64,000 bases of DNA from Pseudomonas cavernae. GTDB lineage: Bacteria > Pseudomonadota > Gammaproteobacteria > Pseudomonadales > Pseudomonadaceae. Shown here piece by piece: positions 16,164 through 24,905 of this stretch (positions are counted from its first letter, which is position 1; the number at the start of each line of letters is the position of its first letter). A program made the position numbers and the translations under genes. Below the pieces are notes generated by a model. It made no database searches, was not told the origin of the DNA, and saw nothing but the letters and a program-made list of their open reading frames with translations. The stretch spans positions 2,542,001 to 2,606,000 of the forward strand of contig NZ_CP032419.1 in NCBI RefSeq assembly GCF_003595175.1, given 5' to 3'.

Positions 16164-17046
16164 CAATTCAAGCCTCATCAACGCCCACCCGCCCGGCTGC
16201 TGACCGGGCCGGGCTTAATGAGTTGGTCAGCCTAATCGAGAGGCTCTGCAGCTTTCCGCTTGCAGGGTTGTTCTCGTTTTTGGGGCGGGGATATTTCATG
16301 CCGCGATGAACGCAGAAGCGGCCGGAGGTAAGGCCTGAAATGGGTTGGCAGCAGTCAGTAGGGAGAGTCAGCTTTCGGCTGTGGATTCCGGCTTGTCATG
16401 ACCGGCAGCAGTCGGTCGATTCTGTTGAAAAAGTCCCACTGCAATTTCTGCCTGCGAAAGTAGGTGGCTGACGTTGAAATCTGAGCCGGTAACCAACGCC
16501 GAACTGCTTTAAATTTCGCGCAGCAACGCCTCAATCGGTCGTTTTTCGGCTTTTTGCTCGAGAACCGAGACGGCCCCGACTTTTTCAACAAAATCGGCCA
16601 GGAGCGGCCAGGAGCGGCCAGTGGACAGGCTGATGGCAAATGGGTAGCTTCAACCTACCGAGCTGATTCTGTAGCGACTTACTCGATCACGGCCTTCGCC
16701 GCGGTACCGGCGGTGGTCTATGACTTCGGCCCCAGCCGTGCCGGCGAACAGCTACTCCGACCAGGAGGACAATGAGCGCGGTCCCGGTGCGCCAAAGCGT
16801 CGGCCTCGGGGCTGGGATCAATAGCGAGCAGGAAACTCGACCGACAAAGTGCCAGGGCACCCTCGATCTGCGAGGCCTCCCGTCATCTCCGAACTCCCAC
16901 CCAACCAAAAAATCAATCACTTATACGATCCATGGTGGAATTTTTGCTTTATCTCGGCATAACCCCTAGTTACCTTCGCCCAGGATCTCCCGGTCCTTCC
17001 CGTGTTCAGTGAAGAGCCAGGGGATACGACGCCCGCTGCTGGGCAG
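16164..17046. other. Non-coding stretch with a miniature element
   Basis: After acs comes a GC-rich hairpin (GCCCGG/CCGGGC near 16190-16210) that may end its transcript, although no T-run follows. The rest holds the miniature element at 16423-16590, a short tandem repeat (GGCCAGGAGC units, 16597-16622) and no gene I can support. The end of the broken LysR gene reads through to about 16975. Confidence 0.45.
16423..16590. mobile_element. Miniature inverted-repeat element (168 bp)
   Basis: Perfect 13-base ends: TGTTGAAAAAGTC at 16423-16435 and GACTTTTTCAACA at 16578-16590. There is no transposase. The inner sequence read on the minus strand (FRRQKLQWDFFNRI) looks like the edge of an insertion sequence, so this may be an internally deleted IS or a MITE spread by an IS with the same ends. 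Its repeats differ from those of the element at 13856. Confidence 0.65.
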
Positions 17047-17643
17047 TTAGAACTGGATGCAGTCGTGGTCGTCAAGATCGCCCAGGGACATGGGGGTGCC
17101 GACCCTGGCCAGGTAATCCGGGGTGGCCACGACAACCAGCCGTGCATCTTCGAGATGCCGGGCGATGAGCGTCGAGTCGGGTTGAGCGCGCACCCGGATC
17201 GCCAGATCGTAGCCCTCCCCTACGAAGTCGATTTTCCTGTTGCTCAGGTGGATATGAATCTTCACGCCCGGATGGCGCTCCCTGAAGCGCGACAAGAGCG
17301 GGAGGATGCGATGGTGGCCATAGGTCGTGGAAATACTGATGCGCAGCTCGCCTGTGGGTTCGAGCTGCTTCCCCATCACTTCACGCTCGGCTTCCACCAG
17401 TTGGGTCAGCGCCTGACGGCACTGTTCGAAGTAGGCACGACCGCTTTCCGTGAGGCGAATGCTGCGGGTCGTTCTCACGAACAACCTCGTACGCAGACGT
17501 TCCTCCAGTCTCGAAATCGACCGGCTCACTGCCGCCGGCGTGACCCCGGCTGAGAGCGCCGCGGCAGTGAAGCTCCCCTCCTCCGCGGCAAGACAAAAGA
17601 GCTCGATGCTGCCCAGCTGGATGTCATCAAAGTGGCGCTTCAC
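16972..17643 (-). pseudogene. LysR-family regulator, broken by a stop and truncated
   Basis: Reads as a LysR regulator from the ATG at 17643 (HFDDIQLGSIELFCLAAEEG, HTH ending LEERLRTRLFVRTTRSIRLT) through most of the effector domain. A TAA at 17047-17049 follows DDHDCIQF; beyond it the same frame continues LPSSGRRIPWLFTEHGKDRE and ends at a second stop near 16975. LysR proteins are about 300 residues; this reaches 198 before the stop and about 222 in all. It is probably non-functional, though an N-terminal DNA-binding fragment could be made. Confidence 0.8.
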
Positions 17644-17786
17644 GATTAATTACACCGGGTATCAACTGAAGTATCAGATCCTACATTTGCCCAACAATCG
17701 GGCACAAATAGAGCTCATCCCATGAAGTCGAACCCGACGCCTCCCGGTCCAGGAAGCCCGATGAAATGGCAAGGTCAACACACAGT

Positions 17787-17885
17787 TCAGGTTTGCTTGA
17801 GCTGTGCTGTGTCGATCGGAAGTGTACGTAGCCGTTTCCCCGTGGCCGCGAAAATGGCATTGGCTACTGCCTGATGCAGCCTATT
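17787..17885 (-). pseudogene. C-terminal tail of a xanthine dehydrogenase-type molybdenum hydroxylase
   Basis: About 32 codons reading NRLHQAVANAIFAATGKRLR and TLPIDTAQLKQT. This is the conserved end of the large molybdopterin subunit of the isoquinoline oxidoreductase/xanthine dehydrogenase family (ANAIFAATGKR...LPI). The rest of the gene is missing; the frame upstream is unrelated. It lies convergent to the lipase gene start region. It is a deletion scar. Confidence 0.65.
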
Positions 17886-17987
17886 GGTTCGCCAGGCCGG
17901 TGCCCGAGCAGCAGCTGCTAGACTGGCTGCATGCCTGTGACACCGTCTTGACCTCAGATCAGCCGCACGCACCTCAAGGCTTCGTTC

Positions 17988-19337
17988 ATGCACTCTGCCG
18001 CGCAACTGGTCGCCACGCTCGTACTTGCCGCAGGCCTGTTGGGCTGCAACGAGTCACCACGTCCCGACCTGAAACGGCTCTACCAACTCAGCAGCCCCCA
18101 GGCCGAAACCGCGCCGGTCATCTTGATTCCAGGGGCCTTCGGCACGAGCCTGCGCGACCGGGTCAGCGGCGAAGAAATCTGGCCGGGGTCCTGGTGGCGC
18201 ATTCTGTTCTCGTCCTATCCGGAACTGGCCCTCGACATCGATCCGCATACGAATAGGCCGCTCCCCTCGAGACTGGAGCCCTCGGGCATTGCCGAGCAGG
18301 CGCTACGGCGCGACTTTTACCGCCCGATCCTGCGAACGTTGACGCAATTCGGTGGCTATGTGCGCGCCCAGCCCGGGACGCCGGCGCGCAAGGGCGAGCG
18401 CCGCTACTACGTCCTGTCCTACGACTGGCGCCAGGACACCTTGAACAGTGTGCAAGAGCTCGATCGGCTGATCGAGGCGGTGCGTCGTGACTACGCCGAT
18501 CCTGCGCTACGGGTCAACCTCGTAGCGCACAGCATGGGTGGTCTTATCGCACGTTACTACCTGCGCTTTGGCACCCGCGACGTGCTGGACGGCGAGCCTC
18601 ACCAGGTGACCATGGACGGTGCGCCGCAGGTGCGCAATCTGGTGTTGCTGGGCACACCCAATGGGGGATCGGTCAGCTCGTTGCACGCCTTCATCGGTGG
18701 CGAAAAGGTCGGTCTGGGGCGTATTTCACCACGCACGCTGGCCACCTTTCCCAGCGGCTACCAGCTGTTTCCCCACCCGCTCAACACCTGGCTGGTGGAC
18801 ATCGAAGGTAAGCCGCGCCACGACGACTTGTTCGACCCCAAGACCTGGCAGAGCATGGCCTGGTCAATCTATTCACCCAGCCTGTCCTCCGCTGTCGACG
18901 CACCGGTGATGCAACGCTATTTCGCCTATAACCTGGAGCGCGCACGTCGTTTGGCTTGGATGCTCTCCGTGGCCGAGCCGGTATCGCCGATCCGCTACGT
19001 GCTGTTTGGTGGCGGCTGCCACATGACGCCTGCACGGCTCCTGGTGGAACAGCGCGATGGGCGCGACACGGTACGCCTCACGCCAGCGGACATTGCTGCA
19101 CCCCGGCCCGGTGTGCCCTACGACGAGCTGATGATCGAGCCAGGTGATGGACGCGTCACCAAGCCGTCGCTGCTGGCACGCGAGACGCTGGACCCAGGCG
19201 TGCCACAGAATGAGGACAGCTTTCTGCCGGTCGCTTATGCGTTTTTCCTGTGCGAGAACCACACCGACCTAACCAGCAACATCAATTTTCAGGACAACCT
19301 GCTCAATGTGCTCCTGTCGAACCAACCCCGGCCCTGA
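17988..19337 (+). CDS. LCAT/PGAP1-like alpha/beta-hydrolase lipoprotein
   Basis: A 449-residue predicted lipoprotein: hydrophobic leader ending in the lipobox LLGC at residues 17-20. The hydrolase part has an oxyanion-side loop (VILIPGAFGTSL), the nucleophile elbow AHSMGG with Ser near residue 182, and RYYLRFG after it, as in lecithin:cholesterol acyltransferase-like lipases. It would sit in the outer or inner membrane and act on lipid esters. Asp and His partners are likely in the C-terminal half (EPGDGRVTKPSLL is the LCAT-type acid region; ENHTDLT carries a candidate His). It stands alone between remnants, so no operon context helps. Confidence 0.8.
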   Translation: MHSAAQLVATLVLAAGLLGCNESPRPDLKRLYQLSSPQAETAPVILIPGAFGTSLRDRVSGEEIWPGSWWRILFSSYPELALDIDPHTNRPLPSRLEPSGIAEQALRRDFYRPILRTLTQFGGYVRAQPGTPARKGERRYYVLSYDWRQDTLNSVQELDRLIEAVRRDYADPALRVNLVAHSMGGLIARYYLRFGTRDVLDGEPHQVTMDGAPQVRNLVLLGTPNGGSVSSLHAFIGGEKVGLGRISPRTLATFPSGYQLFPHPLNTWLVDIEGKPRHDDLFDPKTWQSMAWSIYSPSLSSAVDAPVMQRYFAYNLERARRLAWMLSVAEPVSPIRYVLFGGGCHMTPARLLVEQRDGRDTVRLTPADIAAPRPGVPYDELMIEPGDGRVTKPSLLARETLDPGVPQNEDSFLPVAYAFFLCENHTDLTSNINFQDNLLNVLLSNQPRP

Positions 19338-19482
19338 AGTCAGCTCCGCAGGGGGGAAATCGACTTTCATTTCCACCATTCACCGCCCAGTCGGGGCACC
19401 AATGGTGGACCGATACAGCATGGTCCACCCCGCTTCGCCCGACCCATCCTATGGAGCGCCTCGTTTTGTGGGAGATTCCATG

Positions 19483-19689
19483 TCAATCAGCCGTGGCGAC
19501 TCTTGGTCGATACGGCTGTTGGCTGGTCATCAGGGCAAAAGCAATTCTGGCCAGCTTGCGCGCCAGGATTATCAGTGCCTCGGTTTTCTCCAGGCCTCGC
19601 TGCAGGTAACCCTGGTAGTGGGCCTTCCAGGCAGCTGTGCGGCTGGCCGCCATCGCGGCGGTGTAGAGCAGCCGGCGGATTTCCAGCAT
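19483..19689 (-). pseudogene. IS110-family transposase C-terminal fragment
   Basis: About 68 codons reading MLEIRRLLYTAAMAASRTAA, YLQRGLEKTEALIILARKLA and RIAFALMTSQQPYRP, the conserved end of IS110/IS1111 transposases (Transposase_20 region). The catalytic N-terminal DEDD part is missing. The longer frame upstream of 19689 overlaps the IS3 remnant and is not homologous. Confidence 0.75.
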
Positions 19690-19788
19690 CACGGCACCTT
19701 GGTGCGCTTCACACCCCCAAATCTGACCGGTGGGCCTCGCTGATTGCGGAGAGGCCTGGCCTGCTTTTGAGGCCCACCAGGAGGTGCC

Positions 19789-20037
19789 ATGAGCAACCAG
19801 CGTTACCCCGAAGAATTCAAGATCGAAGCGGTCAAGCAAGTGACCGAGCGCGGCCGCCTGTTGCCGAGGTGGCGGCACGGCTGGGCATGTCGGCACACAG
19901 CCTGTATGCTTGAATCAAGCGCTACGGCAAGCCCCAGGAACAGCGGCAGCAATAAGACGAGCAGGAGGCCGAGCTGCGCCGTCTACGCGCGGAACTCAAG
20001 CGGGTTACCGAAGAGCGAGACATCCTAATAGAGGCAG
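19789..20037 (+). pseudogene. IS3-family orfA remnant, frameshifted with stops
   Basis: Starts intact (MSNQRYPEEFKIEAVKQVTE), shifts frame after the first 22 codons, and continues RPPVAEVAARLGMSAHSLYA, stop, IKRYGKPQEQRQQ, stop, DEQEAELRRLRAELKRVTEE and RDILIEA. This is an IS3-type helix-turn-helix plus leucine-zipper orfA with at least one indel and two nonsense changes. orfB is absent. It joins directly to a group II intron end. Confidence 0.8.
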
Positions 20038-20111
20038 GAGCCATATGCGGTAGTTCCGCACGTACGGATCTGTGCGAGGGGGTGGCAGGTAACTGCCATT
20101 CCTACCGCGAC
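20038..20111 (+). ncRNA. Group II intron 3' end (domains V-VI), decayed
   Basis: The sequence GAGCCATATGCGG, a short loop, then CCGCACGTACGGATC is recognisably the domain V hairpin of a bacterial group II intron (consensus GAGCCGTATGC ... GCACGTACGGTTC), with changes at two paired positions. It is followed by GGGGGTGGCAGG/CTGCCATTCCTACC, the domain VI-like stem, and an end near TACCGCGACC. No intron-encoded reverse transcriptase is present in the window, so only the tail remains. Confidence 0.6.
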
Positions 20112-20171
20112 CACTGGAAACTGGTATCAGCGCAAATGTTTCAGCGCGCGTACCTGCCCCGACTGAATGGT

Positions 20172-20909
20172 TCAGTGCTCCCCTGCTCCTGCGAAATACA
20201 GGTGCATCAATTCCGGCCGGCCACTGATCTCTTCCGGCTCACCATGCAGGGCGCAGCGTCCGCCCTCTAGGACATGAACGTAGTCGGCAATCTCTATCGC
20301 CAGTCGCGCGTTCTGCTCGACGAGCAGAATAGCGATGCCTGAATTGGCCAGATCAAGGATAATATGAAAAATCTGCGTGATGATCTTGGGCGCCAACCCT
20401 AATGACGGCTCGTCGAGCATCAGTAGAGAAGGCTCGGCCATCAGCGCTCGACCGATGGCGAGCATCTGATGCTGGCCTCCGGACATGCGGTTAGCTGGGC
20501 TGTTGCGACGCTCCTTGAGGACCGGAAATAGCTCAAAAACCTCCGCACGCAAAGTCTCGAAGGATTTGTCGGTACGACCGACGTGTCCGGCAATCAGGTT
20601 CTCCTCGACCGTCAGGCGCTGGAGGATCTGCCGACCTTCCGGACACAGAGCCAAACCATGGCGCACCACTTGGTCAGGGCGCAGGCGGTTGACGTCCTGT
20701 CCGTTGAACACGACCCGACCCGAGGTAATCTGGCCTAGCCCGGTCACTGCGTTGAGGAGAGTCGACTTACCGGCACCATTGGGCCCCACTACAACGACGA
20801 TATCGCCTGCAGGTACCTTCAGGTCGATATTGAAGAGTACGTGCTTAGGCCCGTACGCGGCGCTGAGATTTTCGATTTCGAGCAGATTCGCGGATGTCGT
20901 CGAGTTCAT
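20172..20909 (-). CDS. livF: Branched-chain amino-acid-type ABC transporter ATPase LivF
   Basis: A 245-residue ATPase of the LivF type: Walker A GPNGAGKST, signature MSGGQ (MSGGQHQMLAIGRAL), Walker B LLMLDEPS and the switch His region AILLVEQNARLA. The start at 20909 (MNSTTSANLLEIENLSAAYG) fits the family; the longer frame to 20990 lies inside the upstream livG gene, which ends at 20845, so the two genes overlap by about 65 bases. It powers import of a branched-chain amino acid, amide, urea or carboxylate-type ligand together with livG, livM and livH. Confidence 0.9.
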   Translation of the reverse strand: MNSTTSANLLEIENLSAAYGPKHVLFNIDLKVPAGDIVVVVGPNGAGKSTLLNAVTGLGQITSGRVVFNGQDVNRLRPDQVVRHGLALCPEGRQILQRLTVEENLIAGHVGRTDKSFETLRAEVFELFPVLKERRNSPANRMSGGQHQMLAIGRALMAEPSLLMLDEPSLGLAPKIITQIFHIILDLANSGIAILLVEQNARLAIEIADYVHVLEGGRCALHGEPEEISGRPELMHLYFAGAGEH

Positions 20910-21663
20910 TTTCAGTTCCCAGATAAGCTTCCTGCACCTCAGAATTGGCTTGTACTTGCTGTGGTGTACCTTGGTAGAGCAACGCACCATTGTGCAGGAC
21001 TATGACATGGTCGGAGAGCGACATAATCAGCTCCATGTCGTGCTCTATCACGATGATAATCAGGTCTGGCCGTCGCAGCTGTGCGATGCGCTGCTTGAGC
21101 TCCCGGCTTTCGGACTCGTTGAGCCCGGCAGCGGGTTCATCGAGCAATAGCACGCGCGGCTGGCGTACCAAGGCCCGGCAGATCTCCAGCATCCGCTGCC
21201 GCCCATAGGGCAGAGTCCCAGCCTGTTCATCCGCGTATTTCTCCAGGTCGAATTGGCGCAGCAGCTGCAGGCAGTGCTCACGCCGACGCTCACGGTGGCG
21301 AGCGGCCGAACGCCAGAAGAACAGATCACGAAGAGTACTGCCCTTCTCAACCGGATATAGGCAGACCTCAAGGTTCTCCAGCGCGGTCATACGATCGAAC
21401 AGCCGAATGTTTTGGTAGGTCCGTGCGACACCTGCCAAGCTGATCTTGTATTTGGCCTTGCCATCTAGGCGCTCGCCATCAAGCCGGATGCTCCCGGAAC
21501 TGATGGTATAAGAGCCGGCAATCAGGTTGACGAAAGTCGACTTGCCTGCCCCGTTAGGGCCGATGAGGCCATAGATGTTGCCCGGTTCTAGCGTCATCGA
21601 CAGGTCGTTCATCGCCATCAGCGCGCCGTAGGATTTGGTCAGGTTGGAAATCTGCAAGCTCAT
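20845..21663 (-). CDS. livG: Branched-chain amino-acid-type ABC transporter ATPase LivG
   Basis: A 272-residue ATPase starting MSLQISNLTKSYGALMAMND. It has Walker A GPNGAGKST, a LivG-type signature (LPYGRQRMLEICRAL) and Walker B VLLLDEPAAGLNESE. Its ATG overlaps the livM stop by ATGA. The frame is open far upstream to 22608, but that is an out-of-frame reading of livM. The C-terminus is long and charged (ESARNRKSQRRVRA). Confidence 0.9.
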   Translation of the reverse strand: MSLQISNLTKSYGALMAMNDLSMTLEPGNIYGLIGPNGAGKSTFVNLIAGSYTISSGSIRLDGERLDGKAKYKISLAGVARTYQNIRLFDRMTALENLEVCLYPVEKGSTLRDLFFWRSAARHRERRREHCLQLLRQFDLEKYADEQAGTLPYGRQRMLEICRALVRQPRVLLLDEPAAGLNESESRELKQRIAQLRRPDLIIIVIEHDMELIMSLSDHVIVLHNGALLYQGTPQQVQANSEVQEAYLGTENELDDIRESARNRKSQRRVRA

Positions 21664-22652
21664 TTGTTCAATACCACCCTGAACAGTTGTCTTGGACCGA
21701 AACTGCGTGGCACCAGCCCCTCCGGACGTACCAAAATGATCACCACCATCATCAACCCCATGATCAGCATCCTGTACTCGGAGTACTCGCGCAGGATCTC
21801 TGGAATCAGGATCATCACCAGCGTGCCGACTATGATTCCGAGGATGTTGCCCGCCCCACCGATGACAATCATCAGGACGATCAGGATCGACTCGTGGAGA
21901 GTGAAGCTTTCCGGGCTGACAAAGCGCTGGAAGGTGGCGAAGATGACTCCCGCCCCGCCAGCTATGGCCGCGCTGACGGCAAACGCGGTGAGCTTGATAC
22001 GGGTTGTATTGATACCCACGCCAGATGCAGCGTCTTGATCCTCGCGCAAGGCGAACCAGGCCTTGCCTTGCAGCGACCCCTCGAGCCGGTAGACAATCAC
22101 CATGCAGACCGCTACCGCAACCAGCAGCAGCCAGTAGAAGTCGAGCGGCGTGCTCAGGACCTCCCCACCAATGCTTGGCCGATCTAGCCGACTCAGGCCG
22201 CGAGGCCCATTGGTCAGCCTGTCGAGGTTGTTGATCAAGATACGGATGATCTCGCCGAAGCCCAGCGTGACTATTGCTAGGTAATCCCCACGTAGGCGAA
22301 GTACCGGAAAACCGAGCAGCACCCCGACAAAGCCACTGAGCATAATGCCAATTGGCAGGATCGCCAGGAAGGGAAGGTGCAGCCCTAGGTGAGGGCTGGC
22401 CAGCAATCCATAGGTATAGGCGCCGACCGCATAGAATGCGACGAAACCGAGGTCCAACAGGCCGCAATAGCCGACCACGATGTTCAAGCCCAGGCCGAGC
22501 AGGATGTAGATGAGGATGCTGTCCGCGACTCGGATCGAACCATAGGGCATGAAGGGCACGGCTGACGCCAGGGTGATCAGGGCCAGCAGGAATAGTAGGC
22601 CGCCCCAACGGGTTCCCGGATGAGTGCGGGGACTTGCATGCATGGTATTCAT
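21660..22652 (-). CDS. livM: Branched-chain amino-acid-type ABC transporter permease LivM
   Basis: A 330-residue polytopic inner-membrane permease of the LivM type, with the family segment ILLGLGLNIVVGYCGLLDLG, LGFPVLRLRGDYLAIVTLGF and GGAGNILGIIVGT. Its ATG overlaps the livH stop (TAATG) and its stop overlaps the livG start, so the four transporter genes are tightly coupled. Confidence 0.92.
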   Translation of the reverse strand: MNTMHASPRTHPGTRWGGLLFLLALITLASAVPFMPYGSIRVADSILIYILLGLGLNIVVGYCGLLDLGFVAFYAVGAYTYGLLASPHLGLHLPFLAILPIGIMLSGFVGVLLGFPVLRLRGDYLAIVTLGFGEIIRILINNLDRLTNGPRGLSRLDRPSIGGEVLSTPLDFYWLLLVAVAVCMVIVYRLEGSLQGKAWFALREDQDAASGVGINTTRIKLTAFAVSAAIAGGAGVIFATFQRFVSPESFTLHESILIVLMIVIGGAGNILGIIVGTLVMILIPEILREYSEYRMLIMGLMMVVIILVRPEGLVPRSFGPRQLFRVVLNK

Positions 22653-23602
22653 TAGAAGTCCCTCTTGTAGACCATGCTTTCTTCTGTGATTGGCTGCCCC
22701 AGGAGGCCTGCCGGGCGGAACAGCAGCACCAGGATCAGAGCTGCGAAGGCAAAGATGTCGCGATATTCAGGGCCAAGCGCGCCGTTGCTAATAACCGGCA
22801 GCAGGGCCGTGCCGAAGACCTCCAGCAACCCCAGCAATATGCCGCCGAGCACCGCACCCGGAATGCTGCCGATGCCCCCCAGGATTGCCGCAGTAAACGC
22901 CTTCATGCCGATGAGCACGCCCATGGTCGGGGTCACCACACCGTAGTAACTGGAATAGAGGATGCCGGCGACTGCCCCCAGTCCTGGGCCGATGAGGAAG
23001 ATCAGGCTGATGGTGCGGTTCACGTTGATGCCGATTAGCCCAGCCGTACGCGGGCTCTCGGACACCGCACGAACGTAGACGCCCATGCGCGACTTCTCGA
23101 CAAACAGATAAAGTCCGGCGAGCAGTAGCAGAGCCAACAGGGTGATGCCGATCTGCAAGGTAGTGATAGAGGCACCCGCGACATCCAGGCGTTGCGATGG
23201 AATAATCGCCGGGAAATGCAGGGGTTGCGGACCGATGAGGATCTGCATTGCTGCCTGCAAGGCCAGAGATAGTCCCAGCGCACTGAGCAACGGTGCCAAA
23301 CGCGAGGAATGGCGCAGTGGGCGATAGGCGACACGCTCGATGGCAATACCGATGAAGCCGACCGCGAAGAACACACCCATCAGCAGCACAGCCAGGAGCA
23401 ATGGGCCGGGGACGATGCCGCTGACCCCAAGCAGTGCGAGAAGGCCCAGGCAGATATAGCCACCCAGCATGAACAGCTCGCCATGCACGAAGTTGATCAG
23501 GCGCAAAACACCGTAAACCATGGTGTAACCCAGAGCGATCAAGGCATAGAGCGAGCCGATGGTCAGGGCGTTGAAGGCCTGTTGCAGAATGTACGAAGTC
23601 AT
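22652..23602 (-). CDS. livH: Branched-chain amino-acid-type ABC transporter permease LivH
   Basis: A 316-residue permease of the LivH type: SLYALIALGYTMVYGVLRLI and NFVHGELFMLGGY near the N-terminus and GGIGSIPGAVLGGILLGLLE near the C-terminus are hallmarks. It forms the membrane channel with LivM. It lies 101 bases downstream of the binding-protein gene. Confidence 0.92.
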   Translation of the reverse strand: MTSYILQQAFNALTIGSLYALIALGYTMVYGVLRLINFVHGELFMLGGYICLGLLALLGVSGIVPGPLLLAVLLMGVFFAVGFIGIAIERVAYRPLRHSSRLAPLLSALGLSLALQAAMQILIGPQPLHFPAIIPSQRLDVAGASITTLQIGITLLALLLLAGLYLFVEKSRMGVYVRAVSESPRTAGLIGINVNRTISLIFLIGPGLGAVAGILYSSYYGVVTPTMGVLIGMKAFTAAILGGIGSIPGAVLGGILLGLLEVFGTALLPVISNGALGPEYRDIFAFAALILVLLFRPAGLLGQPITEESMVYKRDF

Positions 23603-23703
23603 CAGCTAACTCTCCCTGACGGGCGGCCGATGGCAGCAGGCTGCGCCGGCACGCAAAGGGGTCGCCCTGCGCCATTGGTCGATGACACAGGGGCGTTGTG
23701 CGG

Positions 23704-24831
23704 TCAGTCGTTGCTGACCAGCTTGAACTTGCCGCCCTCGACTTGGTACAGGTAGAGACCACCGCTGCTGATCCCCCCCTTGTCATCGAACTTGATATGC
23801 CCGAGGGCGGTATCGAGGTCGGTCTTCCTGAGCTCCTCAAGGATCGCGGTACGACTCAACTCGTCAGCGTTCTGCATGGCGTTGGCCAGAATCTGGGCTT
23901 GAACCCAGCCATACACGGTCTGCGGGCCCGGGTCGCTGTTGAAGGTCTTGCTATACAGAGCCCGCAGCTCACGCAGCTCCGGCGAGGAGTCATAGGGTGG
24001 AGCCTGGAATGAGACCAGCGCTCCCTCGGCCCCATTACCGCCGAGCTTCATCAACTCATCGGTGTAACCGCCATCTGGCATGATCAGCTTGGCCGTCAGA
24101 CCGAGCTCCTGGGCCTGCTTGGCGAACAGCGCGAGCTGCGGCATCACAAAGCCAAGGTAGATGACATCGGGCTGTTGCTGTTTGAGGGCGGTTATGGTGG
24201 AGCTGAAATCCATGTCGGTGGCATTCAGTCCAGAGAGCGAGGTGATACTGCCGCCCATCTGCTGGAAGGTTTCGGCAAACTTCTCCGAAACCCCCTGGCC
24301 GAAGGCCTGCTTGTCGTTGACCACCGCCGCCTTGCGAGCAGCCAGCTGCTCATATGCGTAGCGGGCGCCGATGCGACCCTGGGCGAAGTCGTTGGGGGTC
24401 GGCTGAAAGATATTCTTATAGCCCAGCTCGGTCACTTGCGGGCTGGATGACACGGTAATCTGTGGCAGATCGCAGCCACTGTAGATGTCCATGGTGGGAA
24501 TGGTCACCCCGCTGTTCAGGTGACCTATGATGGCAAGAATATCGCCCTCATCGCAGAAATGCTGGGCGATGGTGGTACCTTCCCGCGGGTCGGCCTTGTC
24601 ATCCATCTGCTGAATCTTCACCTGGCGGCCCTTGATACCACCCTTGGGATTCACCACCGTATCGAAGTAAAGCTTGGCGCCGTTATGCCAGGTGGTGCCA
24701 AAGAAAGCCTGCGCTCCTGAAAGAGGTCCAGCGGCACCGATCACGATATCCTCTGCGGCGATGCTCGGAACGCTGAAGCTCGCCAGGGCACCGATGCCCA
24801 TTGCAAGGACGCAGTTTTTTATACTTTTCAT
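23704..24831 (-). CDS. Periplasmic substrate-binding protein of the Liv-type transporter
   Basis: A 375-residue type-I periplasmic binding protein. A signal peptide (MKSIKNCVLAMGIGALASFS ... SIAA) precedes EDIVIGAAGPLSGAQAFFG and GAKLYFDTVVNPKGGIKGRQV. The ATG at 24831 follows GAGGGCAAGAAAG; the frame to 24909 has no support. Members bind branched-chain amino acids, but in catabolic clusters many bind aromatic or other carboxylates. With the decarboxylase-family genes next door, a keto- or aromatic acid is a fair guess, not shown. Confidence 0.88.
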   Translation of the reverse strand: MKSIKNCVLAMGIGALASFSVPSIAAEDIVIGAAGPLSGAQAFFGTTWHNGAKLYFDTVVNPKGGIKGRQVKIQQMDDKADPREGTTIAQHFCDEGDILAIIGHLNSGVTIPTMDIYSGCDLPQITVSSSPQVTELGYKNIFQPTPNDFAQGRIGARYAYEQLAARKAAVVNDKQAFGQGVSEKFAETFQQMGGSITSLSGLNATDMDFSSTITALKQQQPDVIYLGFVMPQLALFAKQAQELGLTAKLIMPDGGYTDELMKLGGNGAEGALVSFQAPPYDSSPELRELRALYSKTFNSDPGPQTVYGWVQAQILANAMQNADELSRTAILEELRKTDLDTALGHIKFDDKGGISSGGLYLYQVEGGKFKLVSND

Positions 24832-24905
24832 CTTTCTTGCCCTCACTCTTACTGGATTGTTCTGTCCCCGCACGGGACGGCAATTGGAAAGATTAGCTCC
24901 TCGGC

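Noticed and set aside
14274..16181. 635-codon open frame on the minus strand across acetyl-CoA synthetase
   Set aside because: It is the antisense of a strongly conserved gene; its protein is low-complexity (runs of V, D, G, H) and has no known family.
16597..16622. Short tandem GGCCAGGAGC repeat
   Set aside because: Only about two and a half copies; too few for a functional claim.
21664..22608. N-terminal half of a 587-codon minus-strand frame joined to livG
   Set aside because: This part is an out-of-frame reading of livM; livG starts at 21663, fixed by the ATGA overlap.
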